DNA from: Planococcus maitriensis
GTDB lineage: Bacteria > Bacillota > Bacilli > Bacillales_A > Planococcaceae
Direction: 5' to 3'
Assembly: GCF_003289925.1 (NCBI RefSeq)
Contig: NZ_QLZQ01000004.1
Span: 209,023 to 273,022, forward strand
DNA: 64,000 nucleotides
Position 1 is the first letter of the stretch, and each line of letters opens with the position of its first letter. Below, one piece after another: positions 15,801 to 24,287 of this stretch. The notes below the pieces were generated by a model. It was not told the origin of the DNA and did not search any database. It was given only the letters and a program-made list of their open reading frames with translations. The position numbers were made by a program, and so were the translations under genes.

Positions 15801-16739
15801 TCAGAATATTCTTCTTTTCCATAGAGAAACCGCGATCACAAGCATCAAAATGGCGGACAGGACCAGTGTCGTAATCCACGAACCAGGCTGCTCCCCGGAA
15901 ATCGGCAAGGCGACATTCATGCCGAAAAAGCTGAAGATCAAGGTCGGAAGAGTCAGGAATACCGTGAAAAGGGTCAAGGTTTTCATCGTATTGTTCAATT
16001 CATTCGATATGAGCGAAGAATACGATCCCGTGATGCTGTCCAGGATCCTTGTATATAACTCGGTCGTTTCAATTCCCTGGGTGTTTTCAATTTTCACATC
16101 TTCCAACAAATCCTTGTCCTCTTCATACAATTTCACGGAAGGGGTGCGGAATAGCTTCGTGATGACATCCCCATTCGCTTTCAAGGACGTCAGGAAGTAG
16201 ACCAAGCTTTTCTCGATCTCCATGATCTTATAGAGTTGCTTGTTCGTTAAGGAATCCTTCAAATTGCTTTCGACCTTGAGGCGCTGCCTGTTCAGTTTCT
16301 TCAGATTCAGTATGTATTGGGTGGAAATCGACAATAGCACTTCGAGCGCAAAACGGTTTTTCATCGAGGTGTTCACGTTTTTCCTGATGACGTTTTCTAT
16401 GGAGTTCGTCGCCTGGCTGCAAATGGTGACGATAAAGTCTCCCCCTAAAATGATGCCGATGGGGATCGTAAGATAAGAGTCGAGCTGCGGGCTGTTGTCA
16501 TCGACAATCGGAAGGTCGTTAATGATCAATGTGCAATTTGTCTCTTCGTCATATTCAATCCGTGCGCTTTCTTCTAAATCCAATGGATCATCCAAAAATT
16601 CAATCGGGATATTGCAGCGTTCCGCTATTTCCCTGATTTCCTCTTTTGAAGGTGCCACCATATTGATCCAGCAATTCTTTTCGAAGGCATCAATTGTTTG
16701 CAGGGCCCCGCCAACAGAGGATTTATATATTGTAATCAT
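15801..16739 (-). CDS. CorA family divalent cation (Mg2+) transporter
   Basis: 312 residues. A long, acidic, mostly helical cytoplasmic domain (1-245) is followed by two membrane helices at the C-terminus. The family signature GMN is present in FFGMNVALPISGEQPG between the helices, and the tail ends in basic residues (WKRRIF). CorA proteins form pentameric channels for Mg2+ and sometimes Co2+ or Ni2+. The length is standard. AGGAGG lies 6 bases before the ATG. It is a single gene, and repeat copy A follows its stop codon. Confidence 0.92.
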   Translation of the reverse strand: MITIYKSSVGGALQTIDAFEKNCWINMVAPSKEEIREIAERCNIPIEFLDDPLDLEESARIEYDEETNCTLIINDLPIVDDNSPQLDSYLTIPIGIILGGDFIVTICSQATNSIENVIRKNVNTSMKNRFALEVLLSISTQYILNLKKLNRQRLKVESNLKDSLTNKQLYKIMEIEKSLVYFLTSLKANGDVITKLFRTPSVKLYEEDKDLLEDVKIENTQGIETTELYTRILDSITGSYSSLISNELNNTMKTLTLFTVFLTLPTLIFSFFGMNVALPISGEQPGSWITTLVLSAILMLVIAVSLWKRRIF

Positions 16740-16953
16740 GCTCTATCCTCCTTTTATTTCCGCCTGGAAGCTTCGCTTTTATAGATGTTTCCAGTGATCG
16801 TCCCTATTATGGCGATATGTCTTGCAGGCCTTTACGAGTTTACCCGAAACAGCCCCGAATCTAACCACCGCTTGAAACTAAAGTTTCGTTCCGGATTCTC
16901 TCATGAGTGGAATGAAACGCCATCAGCCAGTCAGATATGAATTTTCGGGCATG
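16740..16953. other. Intergenic region with an inverted repeat
   Basis: It holds GTTTCGTTCC paired with GGAATGAAAC (about 16883-16920, one mismatch) and the upstream region of corA. No coding frame is supported. The hairpin lacks a T-tract and may be regulatory. Confidence 0.35.
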
Positions 16954-16990
16954 CAAAAAGCTGTCCGGATTTTTCCCCGAACAGCTTTTG
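16954..16990 (-). terminator. Terminator after the methyltransferase gene
   Basis: On the minus strand AAAAGCTGTTCGG and CCGGACAGCTTTTTGC form a long stem that ends in a T-tract. Confidence 0.8.
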
Positions 16991-16994
16991 ATCT

Positions 16995-17753
16995 TCAAAT
17001 ATGTGCGATTGCTTCAAAGGTGACGGCATGCTGAGCGTCTTTCGGGTATTGCCCGTATTCGTAATTGGACGAGACGATGATGTCCTCGAAGCCTTGGCTG
17101 CCGAGCAGAAGCTTGAATTCCTCGACGCCGTACCAGCGCATCGGGAAGCGTTCGAGTTCGGTCTGGATCAGCTTGCCGCCTTGCCATTTCTCATAGCGGT
17201 TATGCGACACGGAACATTGCTTGATCCAATCGACTTCGACGGTCTTGCTCTCGAGCGTGATCACTTCGCCGGCTTTCGTCTGCCAGGTGCGTGTTCTCGG
17301 CCGGTCGATCTCGAAGCCTTGCGGGACGTACAAATCGACTAGCAATCGGCCGCCCGGTGCCAGATGTTTGCGGAAATTCTTCAAGGCTTTAATCGCCTGT
17401 TCACGTCCTGCCAGCAGCTGGAAGGTCCCTGCCGGCAAGATGATGGCATCGTATTCGACATCGATGCGGAAGGTTTCCATATCCGCTTCGAATAATTTCG
17501 GATGCAAACCGCGTTCTTTGCAATGGGCGCGGCAAATATCAAGCATTTCGGACGAACTGTCGAAGCCCTCGATGTGAAGGCCGTCCTCTAAGAGCGGCAC
17601 GAGCAACCGGCCGGTCCCTGTAGCGGGTTCTAAAATACGCCCTTCATTCCCGGCGAGCCGCTCTCTGTAGAACTCCACATCGCCGAACGATTTGCCGATC
17701 GGTTTATCGAGATCGTACACTTCCGCGGATAACGAACTATAGTAGCTGAGCAT
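16995..17753 (-). CDS. Class I SAM-dependent methyltransferase
   Basis: A 252-residue protein with a seven-strand methyltransferase core. Motif I is ILEPATGTGRLLVPLL and the acidic ribose-binding position is in IEGFDSSSEML. Motif II region AEYDAIILPAGTFQLL-like residues and LAPGGRLLVDL (motif III) follow. The N-terminal YYSSLSAEVYDLDKP matches a group of uncharacterised small-molecule methyltransferases. GAGGGGG lies 5 bases before the ATG. It may be co-transcribed with the small membrane protein 18 bases upstream. The methyl acceptor is unknown. Confidence 0.85.
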   Translation of the reverse strand: MLSYYSSLSAEVYDLDKPIGKSFGDVEFYRERLAGNEGRILEPATGTGRLLVPLLEDGLHIEGFDSSSEMLDICRAHCKERGLHPKLFEADMETFRIDVEYDAIILPAGTFQLLAGREQAIKALKNFRKHLAPGGRLLVDLYVPQGFEIDRPRTRTWQTKAGEVITLESKTVEVDWIKQCSVSHNRYEKWQGGKLIQTELERFPMRWYGVEEFKLLLGSQGFEDIIVSSNYEYGQYPKDAQHAVTFEAIAHI

Positions 17754-17771
17754 GACATCCCCCTCTTTCCT

Positions 17772-18062
17772 TTAAGAAAGTATGAACAATCCGACGAGCG
17801 CCAAGACCAGGTTCGGCAAGGCGAACAGCACGAGGTTTTTCACTTTGGCGTTGCGCGCCTGCTGTGCCCGGCGGCGTTCCGAGCTCGTGTTGAATGAAGA
17901 TTTCACTTGCTTGCCTGCTGTCACGGACGAGATGACTGCCCAGACTAGCGCGATGACGGCGACTGCGCCCGCAATCGGGAACAATAGTGACCAGTCATCC
18001 GCCAGGAAAGCGATGAGCGCGATAAGGCCCGATACGAGAAGGCCGAGTAGAAAATGCTTCAT
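17772..18062 (-). CDS. Small membrane protein (DUF5316-like)
   Basis: 96 residues with three hydrophobic segments (about 3-21, 27-46, 76-94). A basic loop (SSERRRAQQARNAKVKN) precedes the last segment and probably faces the cytoplasm. Overall it resembles DUF5316 proteins, but I hold that lightly. GGAGG lies 8 bases before the ATG. It is placed just before the methyltransferase in the same direction. Function unknown. Confidence 0.65.
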   Translation of the reverse strand: MKHFLLGLLVSGLIALIAFLADDWSLLFPIAGAVAVIALVWAVISSVTAGKQVKSSFNTSSERRRAQQARNAKVKNLVLFALPNLVLALVGLFILS

Positions 18063-18165
18063 AATAGTATTCCTCCTGTATTTCTAGTTTCCTTCTTATT
18101 TTACTAAAAGAGGCAGGCTGTGGGGAAACATTGCGTAAAAAAACTGTTTTGGCCGCTCACCAAGT

Positions 18166-18720
18166 TCACTGGCTTTTCACAGAACCCCATTCCGATTTCA
18201 GCATGCCGTAGACAGCGTGGTCAACGAAATGGTCATAGAGCCATTCCGCATGTCGGATTACGCCTTCTTCCGTAAACCCGAGGCGGCTCGGGATGTTGCG
18301 GCTTTTCCGGTTGCCGACCGCTGCGCGGATTTCAACTTTATTGAGTCCGCGCTCCAATAAGGCATAATCCGTCAGTGCCTTTGCGACACGCGTCATGATG
18401 CCTTTTCCCTGGTATTGCGTATCCAGCCAATAGCCGATATAGGCGGTCTGCTTCGCTTCATTGATTTCGTTGAAGCCGGCGATTCCTGCCAGTTCGCCGC
18501 GGTAGATGATTGCGCAATTAAGGCTTTTGCCAAGCGCGAAATTTTCGGCGCCAGACTGGATGAAGCTTTTCGTATCCTCGACAGTTTTCGTATGATCCAG
18601 CCACGGCAGCCATTCCTTCAATGCATCCCTCGAACGGTCGGTCAGTTCAAAAATCCGTTCCGCATCCCGCATCTCCACTAATTTCAATGATAAATCCTTA
18701 TCTATACCATGGACAAACAT
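18166..18720 (-). CDS. GNAT family N-acetyltransferase (RimJ/RimL type)
   Basis: 184 residues with the GNAT fold. The acetyl-CoA-binding segment is TQYQGKGIMTRVAKALTDYA (Q/R-x-x-G-x-G/A). It is preceded by the strand TAYIGYWL and followed by KVEIRAAVGNRKSRNIPSRLGF and the end-of-domain EEGVIRHAEWLYDHFVDHAVY. This layout is that of RimL/RimJ and Bacillus YdaF proteins, which acetylate N-termini or small amines. GGGGGGAG precedes the ATG. It is a single gene. The substrate is not predictable. Confidence 0.88.
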   Translation of the reverse strand: MFVHGIDKDLSLKLVEMRDAERIFELTDRSRDALKEWLPWLDHTKTVEDTKSFIQSGAENFALGKSLNCAIIYRGELAGIAGFNEINEAKQTAYIGYWLDTQYQGKGIMTRVAKALTDYALLERGLNKVEIRAAVGNRKSRNIPSRLGFTEEGVIRHAEWLYDHFVDHAVYGMLKSEWGSVKSQ

Positions 18721-18862
18721 CCTGCTCCCCCCTTTCCTGAAATATCCATAAGCGTAGCATATCCTGCATCTTTCAAGAAGTTAATTTTACGGCTAAAATA
18801 GACGCAATTTTCAGTCTAATGGAGTAAACTAGAAGAAAGTAAAGCGAACGGAGTGAACGCTT

Positions 18863-19084
18863 ATGTTCAGGCTCTTTATTGTCCTCGTCGCTTTGATGGT
18901 CGTGCTCATCATCCTGTGCCTCGTGCTGTTTTTCATTCGCCATAAACCGCATCAATTGCCGCCTCCCCACCACGAAGCGCAATTATTGAAGGAACGCTTT
19001 TCGCGCGGGGAGCTGTCGGAAGAAGAATTCCGCAAACGCATGAAAGAACTCGAACAAAAGCCGGGACTGCGCAAAACCGTATAG
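18863..19084 (+). CDS. Small membrane protein with SHOCT-like C-terminus
   Basis: 73 residues. A strong N-terminal membrane helix (residues 3-27) is followed by a short His/Pro-rich linker (HKPHQLPPPHHE) and a SHOCT-type short helical hairpin, LLKERFSRGELSEEEFRKRM. SHOCT domains are found at the C-termini of many small membrane or oligomerising proteins and have no fixed function. GGAG precedes the ATG at 9 bases. It is upstream of the DUF326 copper-binding gene in the same direction. The His-rich linker might bind metal (speculative). Confidence 0.75.
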   Translation: MFRLFIVLVALMVVLIILCLVLFFIRHKPHQLPPPHHEAQLLKERFSRGELSEEEFRKRMKELEQKPGLRKTV

Positions 19085-19172
19085 AATCCACTCGCCATTG
19101 TTTATTTTCCTGTCAGGCGGGAAATCCAAGGAATAAGCGAATGACCATAATTCTTATAGGAGGTTTTACGGA

Positions 19173-19502
19173 ATGGTAGAACATGCACAACACGCAGAAC
19201 TGTCCAAGACGCTCCATGAATGCATGGTGGCGTGCAACCATTGTTTCGATGCTTGCCTGAAGGAAGAGGATGTGAAAATGATGGCCGAGTGCATCCGGCT
19301 CGACCGCGAATGCGCAGACATGTGTGCCTATTTGGCACAAGCCATTGAACGCAACTCGCCGTTTGTCTCACAACTCGCGAAAGTATGTGCGGAGATTTGC
19401 GAAGCATGCGGAAACGAATGCAAAAAACATGACCATGACCATTGCCAGAAATGCGCGGAAGCTTGCATGAAATGCGCAGAAGCTTGCAGACAAGTGGCAT
19501 AA
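19173..19502 (+). CDS. DUF326 four-helix bundle cysteine-rich copper-binding protein
   Basis: 109 residues, with Cys in repeated helical pairs: ECMVACNHCFDAC, ECIRLDRECADMC, KVCAEICEACGNEC, HCQKCAEACMKCAEAC. A KHDHDHC stretch joins helices 3 and 4. The spacing is that of DUF326 and the copper storage (Csp) proteins, where Cys pairs line a four-helix bundle and hold several Cu(I) ions. There is no signal peptide, so it is probably a cytosolic copper store or chaperone. GGAGG lies 9 bases before the ATG, and a terminator follows at 19511. Other copper-linked genes occur at 21-23 kb and 37-38.6 kb. Confidence 0.88.
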   Translation: MVEHAQHAELSKTLHECMVACNHCFDACLKEEDVKMMAECIRLDRECADMCAYLAQAIERNSPFVSQLAKVCAEICEACGNECKKHDHDHCQKCAEACMKCAEACRQVA

Positions 19503-19510
19503 GCAAGATG

Positions 19511-19539
19511 CGTCCGGCTGATCTGCCGGGCGTTTTTTC
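19511..19539 (+). terminator. Terminator after the DUF326 gene
   Basis: CGTCCGGC and GCCGGGCG arms are followed by six T. Confidence 0.75.
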
Positions 19540-19561
19540 ATGGGAGAAATGAGGGGAAATG

Positions 19562-21043
19562 ATGACAAAACGCATATTGGTCGTCGGCGCCGGCATCGGC
19601 GGATTGACGGCCGGCTCCTTGCTGGCAAAAGAAGGCTATGAAGTGACCGTGCTCGAAGCCGCAGTTGAACTCGGCGGCTGCGCCGGAAAATATAAGCGCC
19701 ACCCGTACCTATTCCCGGTCGGCGCCACCCTCGGCATGGGACTCGAACCCGGCGGCATCCATGAACGCGTATTCCGCCATCTCGGAAAGCAAATGGAACT
19801 CGAACCGCTCGAGCGGGTGATGGAAATGGTCCACCCTACAGGAACTTTCGTTTTCCATAAAGACCGCAGGACACATGTGCGGGAACTTGCTAATCATTTT
19901 CCAGAGCATAAAACCGCCATCCTATCGTTCTATGCGGAACTATACCGCACGGCGCGCATCACCCGCACATTAATGGGGCCGCTGCCTGCGCTGCCGCCAG
20001 CCAATGCGCGGGAATGGGCGGCGCTCGTGAAAGCTTTACGCCCGGTTCACTTGCGCCTGCTGCCGAAATTCTACCTGACGCTCGGCGACGTGTTGAAAAA
20101 GCACGGCCTCGACGAACTCGATGCGTTCCGCCATGTGCTCGATGGGCTGTTGATCGACAGCATGCAGACGACAACGGAAGATGTCTCGTATCTGCTCGCG
20201 GCAGTGGCGCTCGACATTTACCATGAAGGCGCTTATTACGTCCCGGGCGGCTTGTACCGTTTTGCGGAATTGATGGCGGACAGCATCAAGGAAAACGGCG
20301 GCAAAGTGAAAAAGCCGCGCACCGTCCAGACGCTCGAGTATCAAGAAGGCGTCTGGCATGCCAGCGACCATCGCGGCAATTCCTACGAAGCGGACGCCGT
20401 CGTCTTCAATGCGCCGATCCAGTTATTGACCGAGCTATTGCCGGTCGATCATCACCGCCGACTGAAGCGCCCGCTGCGAGAAGGCATCGGCACCGAAACC
20501 TGGACGACCTTGACTTTGTATTTGGCGATCGACGCAGAGAAACTGGCAGAACCCCTTCCCGAGTTCCGCCAGCTTTCGAGCGGTGCGGCTATGGACGAAG
20601 GGCATCATTTCTTCATGTCGGCCTCGCGGATGGATGACCGGTTGCGCGCTCCCAAAGGCTTCCAGACGGTGACCATTTCGACGCACTCGAAGCCGGGCTA
20701 TTGGCAGTCGCAGGAAGATTACGAAGCGATGCGCACAGAACTGTCGGAACGCATGCTGCACTTGATCGAGCAGCATATCCCAGGATTCCGTTCGGCGATC
20801 GTCCATGTCGAAAGCGGCGCCCCGCTCGCCTGGCAGCATTATACCGGACGTCCGAACGGCTATGTGGGCGGCTTCGCGCAGACTTTGGATGCGGCATTGT
20901 TCAAGTCCATTTCGCATCATAGCGGGTTGCCCGGGCTGTATTTAACTGGCGACCATATCTTCCCGGGCGGCGGCACGATCGGCGTCGCCGCAAGTGGCAT
21001 CCATTGCGCACGCTCAATTTCCGGAAAAGCTTTGCTGACGTAA
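19562..21043 (+). CDS. FAD-dependent oxidoreductase, carotenoid desaturase (CrtI/CrtO-like) family
   Basis: 493 residues. The N-terminal FAD-binding loop is VVGAGIGGLTAGSLLAKEG with the acidic end TVLEA, followed by LGGCAGKYKRHPYLFPVGAT. The C-terminal FAD site is GLYLTGDHIFPGGGTIGVAASG. Together these define the phytoene-desaturase-like amine-oxidase superfamily, which includes carotenoid desaturases, isomerases and retinol saturases. The second ATG was chosen (GGGG 5 bases upstream). No other carotenoid gene is nearby. Planococcus-type bacteria are pigmented, so a carotenoid role is plausible but unproven. Confidence 0.85.
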   Translation: MTKRILVVGAGIGGLTAGSLLAKEGYEVTVLEAAVELGGCAGKYKRHPYLFPVGATLGMGLEPGGIHERVFRHLGKQMELEPLERVMEMVHPTGTFVFHKDRRTHVRELANHFPEHKTAILSFYAELYRTARITRTLMGPLPALPPANAREWAALVKALRPVHLRLLPKFYLTLGDVLKKHGLDELDAFRHVLDGLLIDSMQTTTEDVSYLLAAVALDIYHEGAYYVPGGLYRFAELMADSIKENGGKVKKPRTVQTLEYQEGVWHASDHRGNSYEADAVVFNAPIQLLTELLPVDHHRRLKRPLREGIGTETWTTLTLYLAIDAEKLAEPLPEFRQLSSGAAMDEGHHFFMSASRMDDRLRAPKGFQTVTISTHSKPGYWQSQEDYEAMRTELSERMLHLIEQHIPGFRSAIVHVESGAPLAWQHYTGRPNGYVGGFAQTLDAALFKSISHHSGLPGLYLTGDHIFPGGGTIGVAASGIHCARSISGKALLT

Positions 21044-21078
21044 AAAACACCCGCCCTCAGATTTGAGGGCGGGTGTTG
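21044..21078 (-). terminator. Strong terminator, minus strand
   Basis: AACACCCGCCCTCA (21046-21059) pairs with TGAGGGCGGGTGTT (21064-21077). The minus-strand product ends in TTTTTT, so it terminates the beta-propeller lipoprotein gene. It may also stop the flavoprotein transcript weakly. Confidence 0.85.
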
Positions 21079-21129
21079 ATCGTTTGTCATGCTAGGCTTC
21101 CACTAGATAAGGTATTCACTCATTACTGC

Positions 21130-22113
21130 TTACTGCACTTGCCCCGCATTCAAGATTTGTGTCCAGTTTTCACCGGCATCCTGTGTTTGCCACGCATGGC
21201 CCTTGACGGTGTAAATCGCCAACTGCTCCGGATTTTCCGGATGCTGCGCAACATAGACAACTCCGTCTTCCGTCATCTCCGGCAAGGAAATCTCCTGCTC
21301 CTCGCCTGACAAGTCGCGTTTCACCAGTTTTGCCTGTTCACTGTACGTGCCATAATAAAGCGCGTCTTCACTGAAGAATGCGGCCGTTCCGAGTTCACCT
21401 TCCGTGATGCGCGTGAAGCTCTCGCCGCCATCTTCAGACAAGAAGATTCCCTGGTTCGACGCTGCTGCGATCATCATCGAATCGTCGGGATGCATCGCAA
21501 GATAGGTCACTTTCCCGTCAAGCCCTTCTGCTGCTGTCTGCTGCCAGGTCTCTCCGGCATCGTCGCTGCGGTGGAAGCCGGTTTCCATTTCGGAATTCGC
21601 CTGCGGATTGAAGACGAATAAATTATTCGTATTGTAGCCGACTGCCATTTCATGAAAATCCGTTTCTCCTTCAAATCCGAGGTCTTCGAAAGTTTCTCCC
21701 CCATCATCGCTGCGTTTGATGCCGAGCGGATTTTGCATGCCGGATTGCATATCAGGATGCCCTGATGACACAAAACCGGTTGCTGTCGCATTAAAGCCCA
21801 TGAAATCATGGTATTGATCTTCGATTTCCGTCCACTTTCCGTCGCGGTGCACTTTCAATCCATGATGCGAAGCGAAATACAATCCGCCGTTTTCTTCGAT
21901 ATAACCCATGCCATGGACATGGTCCATCACGCCGTCAAACGGGACTTCAAGCTCCATGGCTGCACTATCCACAGCCGAAGCGGTTTCGGTTTCTTCAGCG
22001 GATTCAGTTGCCGTGTCGGTTGGATCTTCTGTTTCCTGTTGAGCCGTTTCTGCGCTGCAAGCTGAAATGAACAGCCCGGCTGCCATGACCGGCCATAACC
22101 AGTTCTTTTTCAT
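21130..22113 (-). CDS. Beta-propeller (BNR/F510_1955-like) lipoprotein
   Basis: 327 residues. A signal peptide with lipobox SAC (FISACSAE, Cys19) is followed by an acidic Thr/Glu-rich linker and a repeat-rich domain. BNR/Asp-box motifs recur: SDDGGETFEDL, SDDAGETWQQ, SEDGGESFTR, TQDAGENWTQ. These mark a sialidase-like beta-propeller as in the F510_1955 family of predicted glycosyl hydrolases. MDHVHGMGY near the start of the domain and several His/Met-rich spots may bind metal. It is divergent from the YdhK-like lipoprotein. No catalytic assignment is justified. Confidence 0.8.
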   Translation of the reverse strand: MKKNWLWPVMAAGLFISACSAETAQQETEDPTDTATESAEETETASAVDSAAMELEVPFDGVMDHVHGMGYIEENGGLYFASHHGLKVHRDGKWTEIEDQYHDFMGFNATATGFVSSGHPDMQSGMQNPLGIKRSDDGGETFEDLGFEGETDFHEMAVGYNTNNLFVFNPQANSEMETGFHRSDDAGETWQQTAAEGLDGKVTYLAMHPDDSMMIAAASNQGIFLSEDGGESFTRITEGELGTAAFFSEDALYYGTYSEQAKLVKRDLSGEEQEISLPEMTEDGVVYVAQHPENPEQLAIYTVKGHAWQTQDAGENWTQILNAGQVQ

Positions 22114-22210
22114 CGCTCGATCTTCCTCTCTGTTGTGCTATTTCTATAGTTTCATGGTCCGCATAAAAGGTCAACTAATTGCGCAAAATGATGCATCTTT
22201 GTCACAAAAT

Positions 22211-22239
22211 ACATACTCCGCCACGTATCGGGTATGTGG
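22211..22239. promoter_or_regulatory. Nested inverted repeats between divergent lipoprotein genes
   Basis: ACATAC (22211-22216) pairs with GTATGT (22232-22237), and CCACGTA (22221-22227) pairs with TATGTGG (22233-22239, one mismatch). The two overlap, midway between two divergent genes. A shared metal-responsive operator is possible but not shown. Confidence 0.4.
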
Positions 22240-22276
22240 CAAGTAGAACAAGATTTTCAGGAAATGAGGGAATTGC

Positions 22277-22903
22277 ATGATTAGGAAAAAACTCATGATG
22301 GGCAGCGCATCACTCGCAGCAGCCCTGACACTTGCCGCGTGCGGAGGCGAGGAAGCTGATAATTCATCCGCTCCCGAAGAACAAGCCGAAACGACCAACG
22401 AAGCAGGTGAAGTGCTCGAAGAGATCGATGACCCAGAAGAGCGCGAAGAAAGCGATGGCCATGAAGGCATGGACCACTCGAGCGATGGCGAAGTGCCAGA
22501 CGAGTTGATGGAAGCCGATAATCCAACCTATGCCGTTGGGGATACGGCGACCATTCAAGCAGACCATATGCCGGGAATGGATGGTGCCACAGCGACCATC
22601 GCCGGTGCATACGACACGACTGCCTACAGCGTCAGCTACACGCCGACAGACGGAGGGGCACCTGTCGAAAACCATAAATGGGTGATTCATGAAGAACTTG
22701 AAGATGCGCAAGATGCCCCTTACACTGAAGGCGATGCCGTGACGCTCGCGGCTGACCATATGGAAGGCATGGAAGGCGCAAGTGCAGCAGTCGACAGTGC
22801 TGAAGAAACGACCGTCTATATGGTCGATTTCGAAAATACCGAAACCGGAGAGTCAGTCAGCAACCATAAATGGGTTACAGAAAGCGAATTAACCGCTCAG
22901 TAA
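22277..22903 (+). CDS. YdhK family (DUF1541) lipoprotein
   Basis: 208 residues. The signal peptide ends at lipobox LAAC (about residues 18-21). An acidic linker holds HEGMDHSSDG. Two DUF1541 repeats follow: DTATIQADHMPGMDGATATIAGAYDTT... and DAVTLAADHMEGMEGASAAVDSAEETT..., each ending in NHKWV. The His/Met-rich HMxGM motif at the start of each repeat is a plausible Cu(I)/Cu(II) ligand set, and the family is often beside copper-resistance genes. It is anchored outside the membrane. It is divergent from the beta-propeller lipoprotein and ends at the terminator at 22907. Confidence 0.85.
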   Translation: MIRKKLMMGSASLAAALTLAACGGEEADNSSAPEEQAETTNEAGEVLEEIDDPEEREESDGHEGMDHSSDGEVPDELMEADNPTYAVGDTATIQADHMPGMDGATATIAGAYDTTAYSVSYTPTDGGAPVENHKWVIHEELEDAQDAPYTEGDAVTLAADHMEGMEGASAAVDSAEETTVYMVDFENTETGESVSNHKWVTESELTAQ

Positions 22904-22906
22904 CCA

Positions 22907-22945
22907 AAAGAATGCCTGGATTGTTCATCCAGGCATTTTAATTTG
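22907..22945. terminator. Bidirectional terminator
   Basis: AATGCCTGG and CCAGGCATT arms around 9 bases are followed on the plus strand by TTAATTT. It lies between convergent genes and overlaps the nagA stop codon. Confidence 0.8.
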
Positions 22946-24080
22946 CCGAAAAAGCGATCTCCCCACGGCATACAGTCAATTCCACTTCCAGCGCTTCCGT
23001 CATCAGCACGAGGTCGGCATCCATTCCGCGCGCAATCTTCCCTTTACCGTGAAGCCCGAGTGCCGCTGCGGCATTTCCGGAACTCATCTGTGCGAGTTCC
23101 GGCAAACTGCATTGCGCCAAATCGCGGACATTCCTGAGAGCCCGATCCATCGTCAATACACTTCCGGCGAGCCTCCCCGTCTGGATTCTTGCCCCCGTTT
23201 CATCGACCACCACGGTCTGGCCGCCGAGATCATAATTGCCATAGCCAAGGCCTTTGGCGCGCATCGCATCGGTAATCAGGATCAACCGCCCCGCACCGAT
23301 CTGTTGATACGCCAGTTTCACCGCCGCTGGATGGCTATGGATCAAATCCGCGATCAACTCGACGCGGAAACGTGAATCCAGCATCGCTGCCCCCACCACG
23401 CCCGGTTCGCGGTGATGGAACGCCGTCATTTGATTGAATAGATGCGTCACATGCTGCGCGTTCGAGGCGACCGCTTGTTCATAAGTCGCCGCCGAATGCC
23501 CGATGGAGGCGATCACCCCCGACGCTTCGAGTCCCGCGATAAATTTATCCGCCCCTTCGAGCTCGGGCGCCAAGGTGACGATGCGGATATGGCCGCCGCC
23601 CAGCACTTGCCAATGGTTGAATAAATCAAGCTCAGGTTTCAGGAAATGTTCGGGATTTTGTGCACCCGCCTGTTCCGGAGACAGAAACGGCCCTTCGAGA
23701 TGGATCCCGAGCAATTCCGCTTCGCCGTCCGCGCTTCTATACTTCCCTGCCGTTTCGACAGCATGTGCGATGCGTCCTTCGGTTTGCGTCATCGTTGTCG
23801 CAACAAACGCCGTCACCCCTTCTTTCGGCAAAGCTTGCGCGATGCCCGACAGCGCCGCAGCGTCCGCATCCATCACATCGAACCCGTTCGCCCCGTGCAC
23901 ATGGATATCGATGAACCCCGGCATCAGGATTTTGCCGCGCCCATCAAAGGCTTGCGCATCCTTAGCCACGAGCCCATGCCCCATTTTTTCGATACGCCCA
24001 TCTGCGGTCAGCACATCTATCCGCTCTACACCATCCTCATCCACTACCAAAACATTTGAAAACAGAAGGCTTTTCCCCAT
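22938..24080 (-). CDS. nagA: N-acetylglucosamine-6-phosphate deacetylase
   Basis: 380 residues of the amidohydrolase superfamily. Metal and catalytic residues are in place: PGFIDIHVHGANG, HLEGPFLSP, ASIGHSAAT, HVTHLFNQM and LITDAM. It hydrolyses GlcNAc-6-phosphate to glucosamine-6-phosphate plus acetate in amino-sugar and cell-wall recycling. The ATG at 24080 (GGAGG, 6-base spacing) was preferred to upstream codons. Unusually, no nagB or GntR-type regulator is beside it; it is flanked by a YdhK gene and a CDF transporter. Confidence 0.93.
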   Translation of the reverse strand: MGKSLLFSNVLVVDEDGVERIDVLTADGRIEKMGHGLVAKDAQAFDGRGKILMPGFIDIHVHGANGFDVMDADAAALSGIAQALPKEGVTAFVATTMTQTEGRIAHAVETAGKYRSADGEAELLGIHLEGPFLSPEQAGAQNPEHFLKPELDLFNHWQVLGGGHIRIVTLAPELEGADKFIAGLEASGVIASIGHSAATYEQAVASNAQHVTHLFNQMTAFHHREPGVVGAAMLDSRFRVELIADLIHSHPAAVKLAYQQIGAGRLILITDAMRAKGLGYGNYDLGGQTVVVDETGARIQTGRLAGSVLTMDRALRNVRDLAQCSLPELAQMSSGNAAAALGLHGKGKIARGMDADLVLMTEALEVELTVCRGEIAFSAN

Positions 24081-24287
24081 ATCCGTCCTCCTTGCTGCTT
24101 GATCAGCTATTGAATTGATTCCTGTCGCCCAAATAATGGACACATTCGAAAAATATGCTTTTTTAGCTCCATTATACACAGGAAGGGTAAAATTCGCCCG
24201 GCCCTGCTTTCTTTCAAAGTTTTGCGACTGAAATTAAGGGAAACAAATTACATATACTTATCAATTTTCTGGAAAGAAGGAAAAGTT

